A stretch of DNA of 41,066 nt from an uncultured Pelagibacteraceae bacterium (GTDB lineage: Bacteria > Pseudomonadota > Alphaproteobacteria > Pelagibacterales > Pelagibacteraceae): positions 1-41,066 of the forward strand of contig CACIJY010000007.1 of assembly GCA_902587095.1 (NCBI GenBank). The letters are read 5' to 3'. A program made the position numbers and the translations under genes. Positions 16,081 to 24,278 of the stretch are shown piece by piece (the stretch's first letter is position 1; each line of letters starts with the position of its first letter). The notes below the pieces were generated by a model. That model worked only from the letters and a program-made list of their open reading frames with translations. It was not told the DNA's origin and did no database searches.

Positions 16081-16959
16081 TTATTTTAAAAAAAATTTAT
16101 ACGCCAGTATTTTATAAGCAAGTTTTGCCACTAGAAAATTATATGAATTAAATCCTTTAATTGGAGCTAATTCATTTATATCTGCCCCTATCACATTCGC
16201 ATTCTTAAAAGTAGTTTTGATTAAACTTAACGTTTCATACCAAAACAAACCTCCTGGTTCGGGAGTTCCAGTTGCTGGCATAATACTAGAGTCTAAACCA
16301 TCTACATCAAAAGTTAAATATACATTCTTATTTTTAATTAATCTTTTAAAATATTTTAAATTCCATTTTGTTTGATCTTTAGCCCAAAATATTTTGATTC
16401 TGTTATTATTTTTTTTTAAAAAGGGTATTTCTTCTTTTGAAATATTTCTTATGCCAATTGAAATTAAATCTACATTTTTAAAGTCTAAGCACCTTCTCAT
16501 GGCTGATGCATGTGAGTATTTTTGATTATTATAGCTATTTCTAAGATCCGCATGGGCATCAAATTGTAAAACTGTTACATTTTTATAACTTTTAACAAAA
16601 GGTTCAATGCAACCTGCTGTTATCGAATGTTCACCTCCTAAAGTTAGTGGAAACAAATTTTTTTCAATTGATTTTTGGTTTAAAAGTGAAATTTGTTTTA
16701 AGGCTCTATTTATATTTTTATTAATTTTAAATGGTTTGATAGTTTTTACGCCTATAACTTTGAAAGGTTCACAATTGAGTTCCTCATCGTAAAGCTCAAC
16801 TTGGTGTGAAGCTTTTATAATTTCTTTGGGCCCATTTTTTGTACCTCCACCATAGCTAACTGTTTTTTCTAAACCAAATGGTATAACAATAGATTTTTGT
16901 TTAATATCGAATTTGTTATCAATACCTAGAAACCCATTTTTATTTGAGAGATATTTCAC
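16081..16959 (-). CDS. speB: Agmatinase-like ureohydrolase
   Basis: A binuclear-manganese ureohydrolase of 292 residues that removes urea from a guanidino compound. Metal-binding motifs are intact: GGEHSITAG, FDAHADLRN with a nearby SHASAMRR, and TFDVDGLDSS followed by ATGTPEPGG. The pattern fits agmatinase (agmatine to putrescine) better than arginase, but related enzymes act on other guanidino substrates. The start is GTG at 16959, placed directly after the stop of the DHS-like gene, so it is the last gene of decarboxylase-DHS-like-ureohydrolase. With these neighbours it may act on agmatine or on a guanidinylated polyamine. Substrate is not decidable by eye. Confidence 0.87.
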   Translation of the reverse strand: MKYLSNKNGFLGIDNKFDIKQKSIVIPFGLEKTVSYGGGTKNGPKEIIKASHQVELYDEELNCEPFKVIGVKTIKPFKINKNINRALKQISLLNQKSIEKNLFPLTLGGEHSITAGCIEPFVKSYKNVTVLQFDAHADLRNSYNNQKYSHASAMRRCLDFKNVDLISIGIRNISKEEIPFLKKNNNRIKIFWAKDQTKWNLKYFKRLIKNKNVYLTFDVDGLDSSIMPATGTPEPGGLFWYETLSLIKTTFKNANVIGADINELAPIKGFNSYNFLVAKLAYKILAYKFFLK

Positions 16960-17997
16960 TTATTCAAAAATTTTAGAGAAATTCTTTCGATCCCTCTTTT
17001 TCCATTCGCCTTTGTGATATGCATCGCTTGCAATTAAAGGTATTACACTAGTTGCTTCAGCAAACACCATTTGTTCCTTAGAGGTATCAACTTTGCCCCA
17101 AGAACTAGCCTCTTTTAAAGTTGAACTACTGCATGCCCCATCTCTACTGTCTGCAACTGTAATTTGAATTGCATATTTATGCATTTCCACATCTTTACCC
17201 AACAGCTCTGCACAAATAACCGTATCCTGAATAAAATTTTTTGGAACTCCCCCACCAATCATCAATAAACCCGATCCTTTTGATTTTATCTTTATCTCAG
17301 TTAATTCTCTAAATTCTCTAATTGAATCAATAGTCATATGCTTTTCTGGATTTTTTTCTTGGTGCATTACTAGCCCAAATCCGGCACTGGAATCTGTAAA
17401 TGCGGGACAGAAAATGGGTACTTGGTTGTCATAGGATATTTCAATTAAAGAACTTTTTTTCTTTGCATTTTTTTTTAGATATTTACCAAGCTCTAAGATA
17501 AATTCTCTTGACGTATAAGGTCGTGGTTCAAGTGAGTCAGCAATTTCTCCAATTACCTTATCACAATGTTGTAGTTCTTCCTCATCAATATAAGTGTCAT
17601 ATATTCTATCAATATAATTTTTTCTTAATTCAGTGTCATCTTGAAACTGAGAGCCTTGATAATGCTTAAAACCTAATGCTTCAAAGAAATCCATGTCAAT
17701 AATTGATGCTCCAGTTGCTACTATTGCATCGACCATATTATATTTAACTAAATCTCTATAAATATGCATACATCCTGCTGCAGATGTTGATCCTGCCAAT
17801 GTTAAAAAAATAGTACAATCCTTTTCACTTAGCATTTCATTATAGATTTTTGCAGCATTAGCAGTCTCTCGAGATACAAAAGACATTTTTTCCATTGAAG
17901 AAATTATAGGTCTTGCATCAAACTTTGTTATATCAATATGTTCTACCGGCTTGTTTAGAAAATCTTTTTTACTATTATGACCTAGGGTTTTTTTCAC
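16960..17997 (-). CDS. Deoxyhypusine-synthase-family polyamine enzyme
   Basis: A 345-residue NAD-dependent aminobutyl-transfer enzyme homologue. Visible DHS features are LTLAGSTSAAGC, DAIVATGASIIDMDF, IFCPAFTDSSAGFG, IGGGVPKNFI, and the active-site block ending in EASSWGK, where Lys302 aligns with the lysine of eukaryotic DHS that carries the aminobutyl group. Bacteria lack eIF5A, so a polyamine acceptor is expected: homospermidine from putrescine/spermidine, or the bis-guanidino analogue from agmatine, as has been proposed for some bacterial members. Start is GTG at 17997, 6 bp after the decarboxylase gene. The flanking decarboxylase and ureohydrolase support a polyamine role. Confidence 0.85.
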   Translation of the reverse strand: MKKTLGHNSKKDFLNKPVEHIDITKFDARPIISSMEKMSFVSRETANAAKIYNEMLSEKDCTIFLTLAGSTSAAGCMHIYRDLVKYNMVDAIVATGASIIDMDFFEALGFKHYQGSQFQDDTELRKNYIDRIYDTYIDEEELQHCDKVIGEIADSLEPRPYTSREFILELGKYLKKNAKKKSSLIEISYDNQVPIFCPAFTDSSAGFGLVMHQEKNPEKHMTIDSIREFRELTEIKIKSKGSGLLMIGGGVPKNFIQDTVICAELLGKDVEMHKYAIQITVADSRDGACSSSTLKEASSWGKVDTSKEQMVFAEATSVIPLIASDAYHKGEWKKRDRKNFSKIFE

Positions 17998-18003
17998 AGG
18001 ATT

Positions 18004-19182
18004 TTAAGCAACCAAATAACTTTTGCTTTTATCTTTATCATACATAGTCATTACAGGCTCATCCTCAACTTCATAAATTTTATCAGAATAAAAACCATTA
18101 AACTGTGTTCTAAATGTAAGACCATAAGCACCAAGTTGTCCTAGTTCTATGTAATCATTTTCCTTTATATTGTTTGGAAGTATAAAAGGACCTTTCATAT
18201 AATCCATGCTGTCACACGTTGGACCATAAAAATCAAATGCTGTCATTTTTTTTGATATCATTCTACCATTTGTAATAAGTCTTGATGGATAAACTATATT
18301 TGGAACACCTCCATCAAATAAAGTTCCATAAGTACCGTCATTAATATATAGCTTTTGTTTTTTTCTTAAATTCACTCTCACAATTGTTGAACCTGACTCT
18401 GCTACTAACGCTCTACCAGGCTCACATATAATTTCTGGCAATTTATCTATTTTAAGGGTGTTTAATGATTTTTTTATTTCCTCAAAGTAGCTATTTAAAG
18501 ATTGGGGAATTAAGTCGGGATAAATAGTTGGAAACCCTCCACCTATATTTATTACTTTTGGTATAATTTTTGTTTTCTTAATTAAATTTCCGATTTCAGT
18601 TATTCCTTTTGTATAAGAAATTGGGTGCATACATTGAGAACCAACATGAAAACTTAAACCTAATTTCTTTGTATACTGATTTGCAAGTCTGATTAGGCCT
18701 GGGGCCTCATTATTATTAGCACCAAACTTTTTTGACAAATCAATTTCTGCGTGCTCATTTGAAACTGCAATTCTTACATATAAATCTAAATCATTTGCGT
18801 GGTTAGTAGTCTCCAGGATCTTGATTAGTTCGTCCTTAGTATCCAGCGAGAATGCTTTAACCCCAAATTTGAAATATGCATCTCTTATGTCCTCTCTACT
18901 TTTTACGGTATGCATATATGAGCAATCTAAAGAACTGTCTATTTCTTTTATGCCTTGGATTTCTTTAATAGATGCTACATCAAAGTTTTTTATACCACTT
19001 TCAATTAATGTTTTAACAACTTCTTTGTTCGGATTAGTTTTAACTGCGTATAAAATTTTACCTGGAAAATTTTTTATAAAGAATTTTGAAGCCTTTTTTA
19101 TTGATTTTTTTCTGATGCAGTACACTGGATCAGATGGTTTTAACTCAGTTATTAGTTCATAAACCGATTTAAATTTTTTCAT
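18004..19182 (-). CDS. Ornithine/lysine-type PLP decarboxylase (fold III)
   Basis: An alanine-racemase-fold decarboxylase of 392 residues. PLP attaches to Lys48 in YAVKTNPNK, glycine loops lie in NIGGGFPTIYPD and EPGRALVAE, and the catalytic Cys/Asp motif GPTCDSMD is near residue 322. This combination is typical of ornithine (or lysine/ornithine) decarboxylase, giving putrescine or cadaverine. Diaminopimelate decarboxylase is usually longer. The ATG at 19182 has a strong AAGGAG ribosome binding site (19194-19189, 6-base spacing), one of the best in the window. It heads the three-gene polyamine cluster. Preference among ornithine, lysine and arginine cannot be assigned from the sequence alone. 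Confidence 0.88.
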   Translation of the reverse strand: MKKFKSVYELITELKPSDPVYCIRKKSIKKASKFFIKNFPGKILYAVKTNPNKEVVKTLIESGIKNFDVASIKEIQGIKEIDSSLDCSYMHTVKSREDIRDAYFKFGVKAFSLDTKDELIKILETTNHANDLDLYVRIAVSNEHAEIDLSKKFGANNNEAPGLIRLANQYTKKLGLSFHVGSQCMHPISYTKGITEIGNLIKKTKIIPKVINIGGGFPTIYPDLIPQSLNSYFEEIKKSLNTLKIDKLPEIICEPGRALVAESGSTIVRVNLRKKQKLYINDGTYGTLFDGGVPNIVYPSRLITNGRMISKKMTAFDFYGPTCDSMDYMKGPFILPNNIKENDYIELGQLGAYGLTFRTQFNGFYSDKIYEVEDEPVMTMYDKDKSKSYLVA

Positions 19183-19218
19183 TTTTAGCTCCTTAAAAAA
19201 AATTTAACAAAAAAAAAC

Positions 19219-19235
19219 TGCATAACATGTATGCA
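19219..19235. repeat. Perfect 6-bp inverted repeat, possible operator
   Basis: TGCATA (19219-19224) and TATGCA (19230-19235) form a perfect inverted repeat around a 5-base centre. It lies in the 156-bp divergent region (19183-19338) between the polyamine operon and the RegA-like regulator, about 37-53 bp before the decarboxylase ATG. The spacing and symmetry suit a dimeric regulator, or a short RNA hairpin in the leader. In DNA this AT-rich, chance cannot be excluded. Confidence 0.3.
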
Positions 19236-19338
19236 ATTTTCGTAAGTCGTTTTTTACTTATATAGTGAGCTCTGTAAAGAAAATTATGAGGTTTTTTTGG
19301 TTTTTTTAGACTATTGAAATTTTAGGATTTGTGACCAT

Positions 19339-19911
19339 ATGATTACCACTATGGAGACAGATAAGCTTAAAAATATAAACGAATTTGAGGACAAATCACT
19401 TCTAATTGTAGATGATGATAATCCCTTCAGAGAAAGGCTTGCAAGAGCTATGGAAAAGAAGGGCTTTAAGGTGTCACAAGCTGAAGGTGTAAAAAAAGGT
19501 ATAGATTCAGTAAAAAATAATAAGCCAGCTTTTGCTGTCGTAGACTTGAGACTGGGTGATGGTAACGGTCTTGAGGTTGTAAAAGAGATACAAAATTCAA
19601 ATTCAAACAGCAGAGTAGTAATGTTAACAGGATATGGAAACATCCCTACAGCTGTTGCAGCAATAAAACAAGGTGCAATAGATTATTTGGCAAAACCAGC
19701 TGATGCAGATGACGTTGAAAAAGCACTTTTAGCTAATCCAAATAAAAAAGCAGAACCACCTGAAAATCCAATGTCAGCTGATCGAGTAAAATGGGAACAT
19801 ATTCACAGAGTATTCGAACTTTGCAATAGAAATGTTTCTGAGACAGCTAGAAGATTAAAGATGCATCGAAGGACCCTTCAAAGAATATTGTCAAAAAGGT
19901 CACCTAAATAG
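19339..19911 (+). CDS. regA: RegA/PrrA/ActR-family response regulator
   Basis: A two-component response regulator of 190 residues that in relatives adjusts redox, carbon and energy genes. The receiver domain has acidic residues in LLIVDDD (21-27), the phospho-acceptor Asp69 in FAVVDLRLGDGNG, the Thr in MLTGYGN and the Lys in YLAKPAD. A proline-rich linker (KKAEPPENPMS) leads to a C-terminal Fis-type helix-turn-helix, NVSETARRLKMHRRTLQR. This layout is that of RegA/PrrA/ActR. No RegB/PrrB sensor lies next to it. It is divergent from the polyamine cluster, and its end overlaps bioY by 8 bp. ATG 19339 has an AGGA at some distance; ATG 19351 is an alternative. Confidence 0.9.
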   Translation: MITTMETDKLKNINEFEDKSLLIVDDDNPFRERLARAMEKKGFKVSQAEGVKKGIDSVKNNKPAFAVVDLRLGDGNGLEVVKEIQNSNSNSRVVMLTGYGNIPTAVAAIKQGAIDYLAKPADADDVEKALLANPNKKAEPPENPMSADRVKWEHIHRVFELCNRNVSETARRLKMHRRTLQRILSKRSPK

Positions 19912-20455
19912 ATTTTCTTAACTTTACAAGTTTCGAAGCAAGAAAAGTTAAAATCAGAATTTTGAACAATTCTGCTAATAGAAAAGGTTTTGCACCAAGC
20001 TCAAAAATAGGTTTATCCCATCCAATTAGACTTCCTAACCATATTAATCCCAAAATATAAATAGTTGAAACTGATATAAGAATTTTAAAAAAATTTTGAA
20101 TTATATTTTTTCCAAAATTAAAATAACCTGTCAAAAAAACTGCACTCAAAAATCCAATTAAGTAACCCATAGTTGGTCCTGTAAAGTAAACTAAACCAAC
20201 TCCTTTTTCAGGAGAATTAGAGAAAACTGGCAATCCTAAAATTCCTTCGAACAAATACACGGTTATTATTAATAAACCAATTTTGTAACCAAATGCTATG
20301 CCTAAAAACAAAACTACAAATGTTTGCATTGTCATTGGCACAGGATAAAAAGGAATTTTTATTTTCGCAGATATTGTTAAAATTAAACTGCCCAGGATTA
20401 TTATAAAAAAATTTTTTAAAATTTTTTGATTTTGATTTGACTGTACATTGTCCAT
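19904..20455 (-). CDS. bioY: Biotin transporter BioY
   Basis: BioY is the substrate-binding S-component for biotin uptake and sits in the inner membrane. The 183-residue protein has about six hydrophobic helices and typical segments: AKIKIPFYPVPMTMQTFVV near residues 29-47, YLFEGILGLPVFS, and GPTMGYLIGFLSA. In some bacteria BioY works alone, in others with EcfA/EcfT. No EcfT gene is visible and the upstream ATPase is not EcfA-like. It lies 32 bp after that ATPase gene. Presence suggests the cell takes up biotin. Confidence 0.92.
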   Translation of the reverse strand: MDNVQSNQNQKILKNFFIIILGSLILTISAKIKIPFYPVPMTMQTFVVLFLGIAFGYKIGLLIITVYLFEGILGLPVFSNSPEKGVGLVYFTGPTMGYLIGFLSAVFLTGYFNFGKNIIQNFFKILISVSTIYILGLIWLGSLIGWDKPIFELGAKPFLLAELFKILILTFLASKLVKLRKSI

Positions 20456-20487
20456 ATAATCATTATATATTTTTGTTAAAGATTTAT

Positions 20488-21405
20488 CTAGTTTTTTATC
20501 AATTTTATAAACACATCTTCAAGGTCTGGATCCCTTGATTGTACATCGAAAATATCAATTTTTTGGCTTTTGATGACATCAATTATTTCTTGTATATTGA
20601 TAATATTTTTTTCGTAGGATACCACTAGCTCTTTTTCATTATTTTTTATTATCTTTAAATTTTTTTTTAAGGTATCAATTAATTCTACTTTATTATTTAC
20701 TGAGAATTTAACTATTTTTGTTTGTATTTTATTCAACATATTTTCAGTAGTTTCCAGTGCAATCAAATTTCCTTGATTAATAATACCAATACGATCACAC
20801 ATTTCTTCTGCTTCAGATAAATAATGAGTAGTAAGAATAATTGTTACACCTATGTCTCTCAAAGATTTTACATTATCTAATAACTTCTTTCGTAACTCTA
20901 CATCAACTCCAGCCGTAGGTTCATCTAAAATTACAATTGGTGGTTTATGTACTAATGCTTTCGCAATTAAAAGTCTCCTCTGCATACCGCCTGATAAATT
21001 TCTAGTGTAGCTATTAGCTTTTTCATTAAGAGAGACTAGATCTAATATGGTATTTGTAATTCTATCCTTTTTTTTTACACCATAAAGACCAGCCTGAAGT
21101 TCCAATAATTTTTTTGGTGTAAAAAAAGGATCAACATTTATCTCTTGAGGAACTATCCCTAGCGAAGCTCTAACTTGTCTTGGGTTTTTGTCCATATTGA
21201 ATCCCCAAACATCTACATTTCCAGAAGTTTTAGTAGTTAGTCCTGCAAGGATATTTATAAAAGTACTCTTCCCTGCACCGTTTGGACCCAATAAGCCAAA
21301 AATTTCTCCTTCTTTCACCTCTAAGTTTAAATTTTTAAGAGCATGAATTTTTTTGTTGTAGGTTTTGTTTAGATTTTTGACAGAAAGTACAATTTTATTA
21401 CTCAT
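20488..21405 (-). CDS. ABC-2-type transporter ATP-binding protein
   Basis: A 305-residue ATPase with Walker A GPNGAGKS (about 39-46), signature LSGGMQRRL, Walker B VILDEPTAGVD and the switch histidine in ILTTHYLSEAEEM. The closest subfamily by eye is the YadG/CcmA-like ATPases that pair with ABC-2 membrane subunits. A C-terminal domain of about 90 residues follows the nucleotide-binding domain, as in that group. No permease gene is adjacent; the downstream neighbour is bioY. The transported substrate is unknown. The gap to the divergent polA gene is 50 bp. Confidence 0.88.
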   Translation of the reverse strand: MSNKIVLSVKNLNKTYNKKIHALKNLNLEVKEGEIFGLLGPNGAGKSTFINILAGLTTKTSGNVDVWGFNMDKNPRQVRASLGIVPQEINVDPFFTPKKLLELQAGLYGVKKKDRITNTILDLVSLNEKANSYTRNLSGGMQRRLLIAKALVHKPPIVILDEPTAGVDVELRKKLLDNVKSLRDIGVTIILTTHYLSEAEEMCDRIGIINQGNLIALETTENMLNKIQTKIVKFSVNNKVELIDTLKKNLKIIKNNEKELVVSYEKNIINIQEIIDVIKSQKIDIFDVQSRDPDLEDVFIKLIKN

Positions 21406-21455
21406 TTAGATTTATAGACTTATAACATTAAGATAAATTAAAATAAAATTTATTA

Positions 21456-24230
21456 ATGAGCAAAATATCCAAAAAAGAAAATTACTATTTAATCGATGGA
21501 TCTGGATATATCTTCAGAGCTTACTATGCATTACCACCTTTATCTAGAAAATCTGATGGGCTACCAACAGGAGCTGTAGCTGGATTTTGCAATATGTTAT
21601 TCAAACTATTAGAAGATGCAAAATCTTCTGATAATAAATCTAAACCCACTCATTTTGCCGTCATATTTGATTCTGCCAGAAAAAATTTTAGAAATGAAAT
21701 TTATTCTGAGTATAAAGCCAATAGATCAGATGCACCCGATGATTTGATTCCACAATTTGAGTACATTAGAAAATCTGTAGAGGCTTTTAATTTACCATCT
21801 ATAGAACTCATTAATTATGAAGCAGATGACTTAATAGCAACTTATAGTGAACAAATAATAAAAAAGGGGGGAGATGTTACAATTGTATCTTCTGATAAAG
21901 ATTTAATGCAGCTATATAAAAAAAATATAAGAATTTATGACCCAATGAAAAATAAGTTCATTAATGAAGAAGATATTCAAAAAAAATTTGGTGTAAAGGC
22001 AGAGAAAATAATAGATGTTCAATCTTTGGCAGGGGATAGCAGTGATAATGTACCTGGTGTACCTGGTATAGGGATTAAAACTGCTGCAGAATTAATAAAT
22101 CAGTATGGCACCTTAGAAAATCTTCTATCAAATTCAAAAAATATTAAACAAAATAAAAGAAGAGAAACACTTGTTGAAAATAAACAAAAAGCAATAATTA
22201 GTAAAAAACTGGTTACTTTAAAAAAAGATGTACCAGTCAAAGTTCCATACAGCGATTTTATTTTAAAACAGATTGATAAAAAAAAATTATATAATTTTTT
22301 AAGGGATATGGAATTTAATAGGTTGTTGAGTTCAGCAATATCGACTTATGGAGCAATTGATTTTAAAGACGATAGAAAAGTATTTTTCCAAGCTAAGCCA
22401 GAAAGTAAAATCGATAAAAAAAAGTATATATTAATAAAAAATGAAAATGAACTCAGTGAATTAATATCTAAAATTGAACAAGAAAGTGAAATATCTATTG
22501 ATACAGAGACAAGCTCTCTTGATCCACACCAAGCAGAACTAATTGGTATATCTATTTCACCTAAAATTGGTGAAGCTTATTACATACCTTTAAACCATAA
22601 AAATTTTAAGAATTTAATGGAAAAAAATGTAATAAAAAAATTGCATAATATCCTAGAAGACAAAAGTATTAAAAAGATTGGTCAAAACATCAAATTTGAT
22701 TATATCATACTTTATCATAGAGGTATTGATTTAGAACCATTAGAAGACACAATGTTAATGTCTTATGTGTTAGATGCTGGAAAAAATAGGCACAATATGG
22801 ATACTTTATCAGAAATTCATTTAGGTCATAAAACAATTTCATACAAAGATCTTGTAGGAAGTGGAAAAAAACAAATAAATTTTAGTGAAGTTAAAATTGA
22901 AGTTGCAAAGGACTACGCCGCTGAAGATGCAGATATTACTTTCCGACTTTATAAGAAATTTTTAGTTAATCTCAAAAATGAAAAATTAATGAATATCTAC
23001 GAGACTTTTGAAAAACCATTGATTAAAATTTTAGCTCATATGGAAATGGATGGTATCAAACTTGACAAAAAATTTTTAAATAAATTGTCTGAAAATTTTC
23101 AAAAAAAAATCTCTGATCTAGAAAAAAAAATTTTTAAAATATCAAAAAAAGAATTTAAAATTGGATCAACCAAGCAACTTGGAGAGGTATTATATAATGA
23201 CCTGAAAATATCTGCCCTAAAAAAAACGAAGAAAGGTAGTTTTGCTACTGGCGCTAGTGTATTAGAAGATCTCGCTTACAAAGGCCATGAGTTACCACAA
23301 CTTGTTTTAGAATGGAGACAGCTAACAAAATTAAAAAATACTTATTCAGATTCTTTACCAGAATTCTTAAATCCTATCACAAGTAGAGTGCATACTAGTT
23401 TTTTATTAGCCGCTACAACAACAGGCAGATTAGCATCAAGTGATCCCAATTTACAGAATATTCCAATTAAATCTAATGATGGAAAAGAAATTAGAAAAGC
23501 ATTTATTTCAGATAAAGGATACAACCTTTTATCTGCAGATTACAATCAAATCGAGATGAGAATATTGGCTGACCTTGCAGATGTAAAAGAACTAAAAAAA
23601 GCTTTCAACAATAAAGAGGACATACATTCATTAACAGCAAGCCAAGTTTTTAATGTAAAAATAAAAGATGTTACATCTGAGCTCAGGCGCAAAGCAAAAG
23701 CAATAAATTTTGGAATAATTTATGGTATTTCTCAATATGGTCTCGCGAAACAAATCTCTGTGACAACTAATGAAGCTGATGAATTTCTTAAATCTTACTT
23801 TAAAAAATTCCCTGAGATCAAAGATTACATGTCAACTACAATAAATTTTTGTAGAAAAAGTGGATATGTTAATAATATCTTTGGAAGAAGAACTCATATA
23901 ACAGGAATTAATGATAAAAATTTTAATGTAAGAAATTTTCAAGAAAGAGCTGCTATAAATGCACCAATCCAAGGATCAGCATCTGAGCTAATGAGAATGG
24001 CTATGATCGATATATTTGAAAAAATTAAAGTAAAAAAAATAAAAGATTGCAAGTTACTTTTACAAATTCATGATGAGTTAATTTTTGAGGTTAAGAAAGA
24101 TAATATAGAAAATATAAAAAAATTAGTAGAAAATGGAATGAAAAGCGTTCAAAAAAGTGATTTGCATTCATTTTCAATTCCAATACTTGTAGATGTAAAT
24201 ATTGGTGAAAATTGGGGATTGTTACAATAA
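21456..24230 (+). CDS. polA: DNA polymerase I
   Basis: PolA fills gaps and removes RNA primers during replication and repair. The 924-residue protein has three intact domains. The 5'-3' exonuclease spans about 1-290 (YLIDGSGYIFRAYYA, IYSEYKANR, VSSDKDLMQL, LAGDSSDNVPGVPGIG). The proofreading 3'-5' exonuclease spans about 320-510 (IDTETSSLD with both acidic residues, IGQNIKFD, YAAEDADITFRLY). The polymerase region has motif A LSADYNQIEMRIL, motif B RRKAKAINFGIIYG and motif C QIHDELIF. Proofreading residues look complete. It stands alone between the divergent ABC gene and chvI. Confidence 0.97.
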   Translation: MSKISKKENYYLIDGSGYIFRAYYALPPLSRKSDGLPTGAVAGFCNMLFKLLEDAKSSDNKSKPTHFAVIFDSARKNFRNEIYSEYKANRSDAPDDLIPQFEYIRKSVEAFNLPSIELINYEADDLIATYSEQIIKKGGDVTIVSSDKDLMQLYKKNIRIYDPMKNKFINEEDIQKKFGVKAEKIIDVQSLAGDSSDNVPGVPGIGIKTAAELINQYGTLENLLSNSKNIKQNKRRETLVENKQKAIISKKLVTLKKDVPVKVPYSDFILKQIDKKKLYNFLRDMEFNRLLSSAISTYGAIDFKDDRKVFFQAKPESKIDKKKYILIKNENELSELISKIEQESEISIDTETSSLDPHQAELIGISISPKIGEAYYIPLNHKNFKNLMEKNVIKKLHNILEDKSIKKIGQNIKFDYIILYHRGIDLEPLEDTMLMSYVLDAGKNRHNMDTLSEIHLGHKTISYKDLVGSGKKQINFSEVKIEVAKDYAAEDADITFRLYKKFLVNLKNEKLMNIYETFEKPLIKILAHMEMDGIKLDKKFLNKLSENFQKKISDLEKKIFKISKKEFKIGSTKQLGEVLYNDLKISALKKTKKGSFATGASVLEDLAYKGHELPQLVLEWRQLTKLKNTYSDSLPEFLNPITSRVHTSFLLAATTTGRLASSDPNLQNIPIKSNDGKEIRKAFISDKGYNLLSADYNQIEMRILADLADVKELKKAFNNKEDIHSLTASQVFNVKIKDVTSELRRKAKAINFGIIYGISQYGLAKQISVTTNEADEFLKSYFKKFPEIKDYMSTTINFCRKSGYVNNIFGRRTHITGINDKNFNVRNFQERAAINAPIQGSASELMRMAMIDIFEKIKVKKIKDCKLLLQIHDELIFEVKKDNIENIKKLVENGMKSVQKSDLHSFSIPILVDVNIGENWGLLQ

Positions 24231-24239
24231 GATAAACTG

Positions 24240-24268
24240 TTGCCCAAATTATAACAATTTAGTATTTT
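24240..24268 (+). promoter_or_regulatory. Putative promoter for chvI-chvG
   Basis: In the 48-bp gap after polA, TTGCCC (24240-24245) and TATTTT (24263-24268) are 17 bases apart. The predicted transcription start would be about 3-5 bases before the chvI ATG at 24279, and no Shine-Dalgarno is visible. This is a weaker match than the rpmB promoter but the geometry is the same. Confidence 0.35.
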
Positions 24269-24278
24269 TAATTACTGC

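Noticed and set aside
16960-17997. True deoxyhypusine synthase modifying a translation factor
   Set aside because: The organism looks bacterial, where the eIF5A substrate is absent; the neighbours are polyamine enzymes.
19183-19338. Hidden small gene or tRNA in the longest gap
   Set aside because: No cloverleaf pattern and no coding-like frame with a plausible start; the stretch is A/T tracts plus one short inverted repeat.
20488-21405. ATPase as the EcfA partner of BioY
   Set aside because: Its signature is LSGGM with a long C-terminal domain, as in ABC-2/YadG-type ATPases; EcfA features and an EcfT gene are absent.
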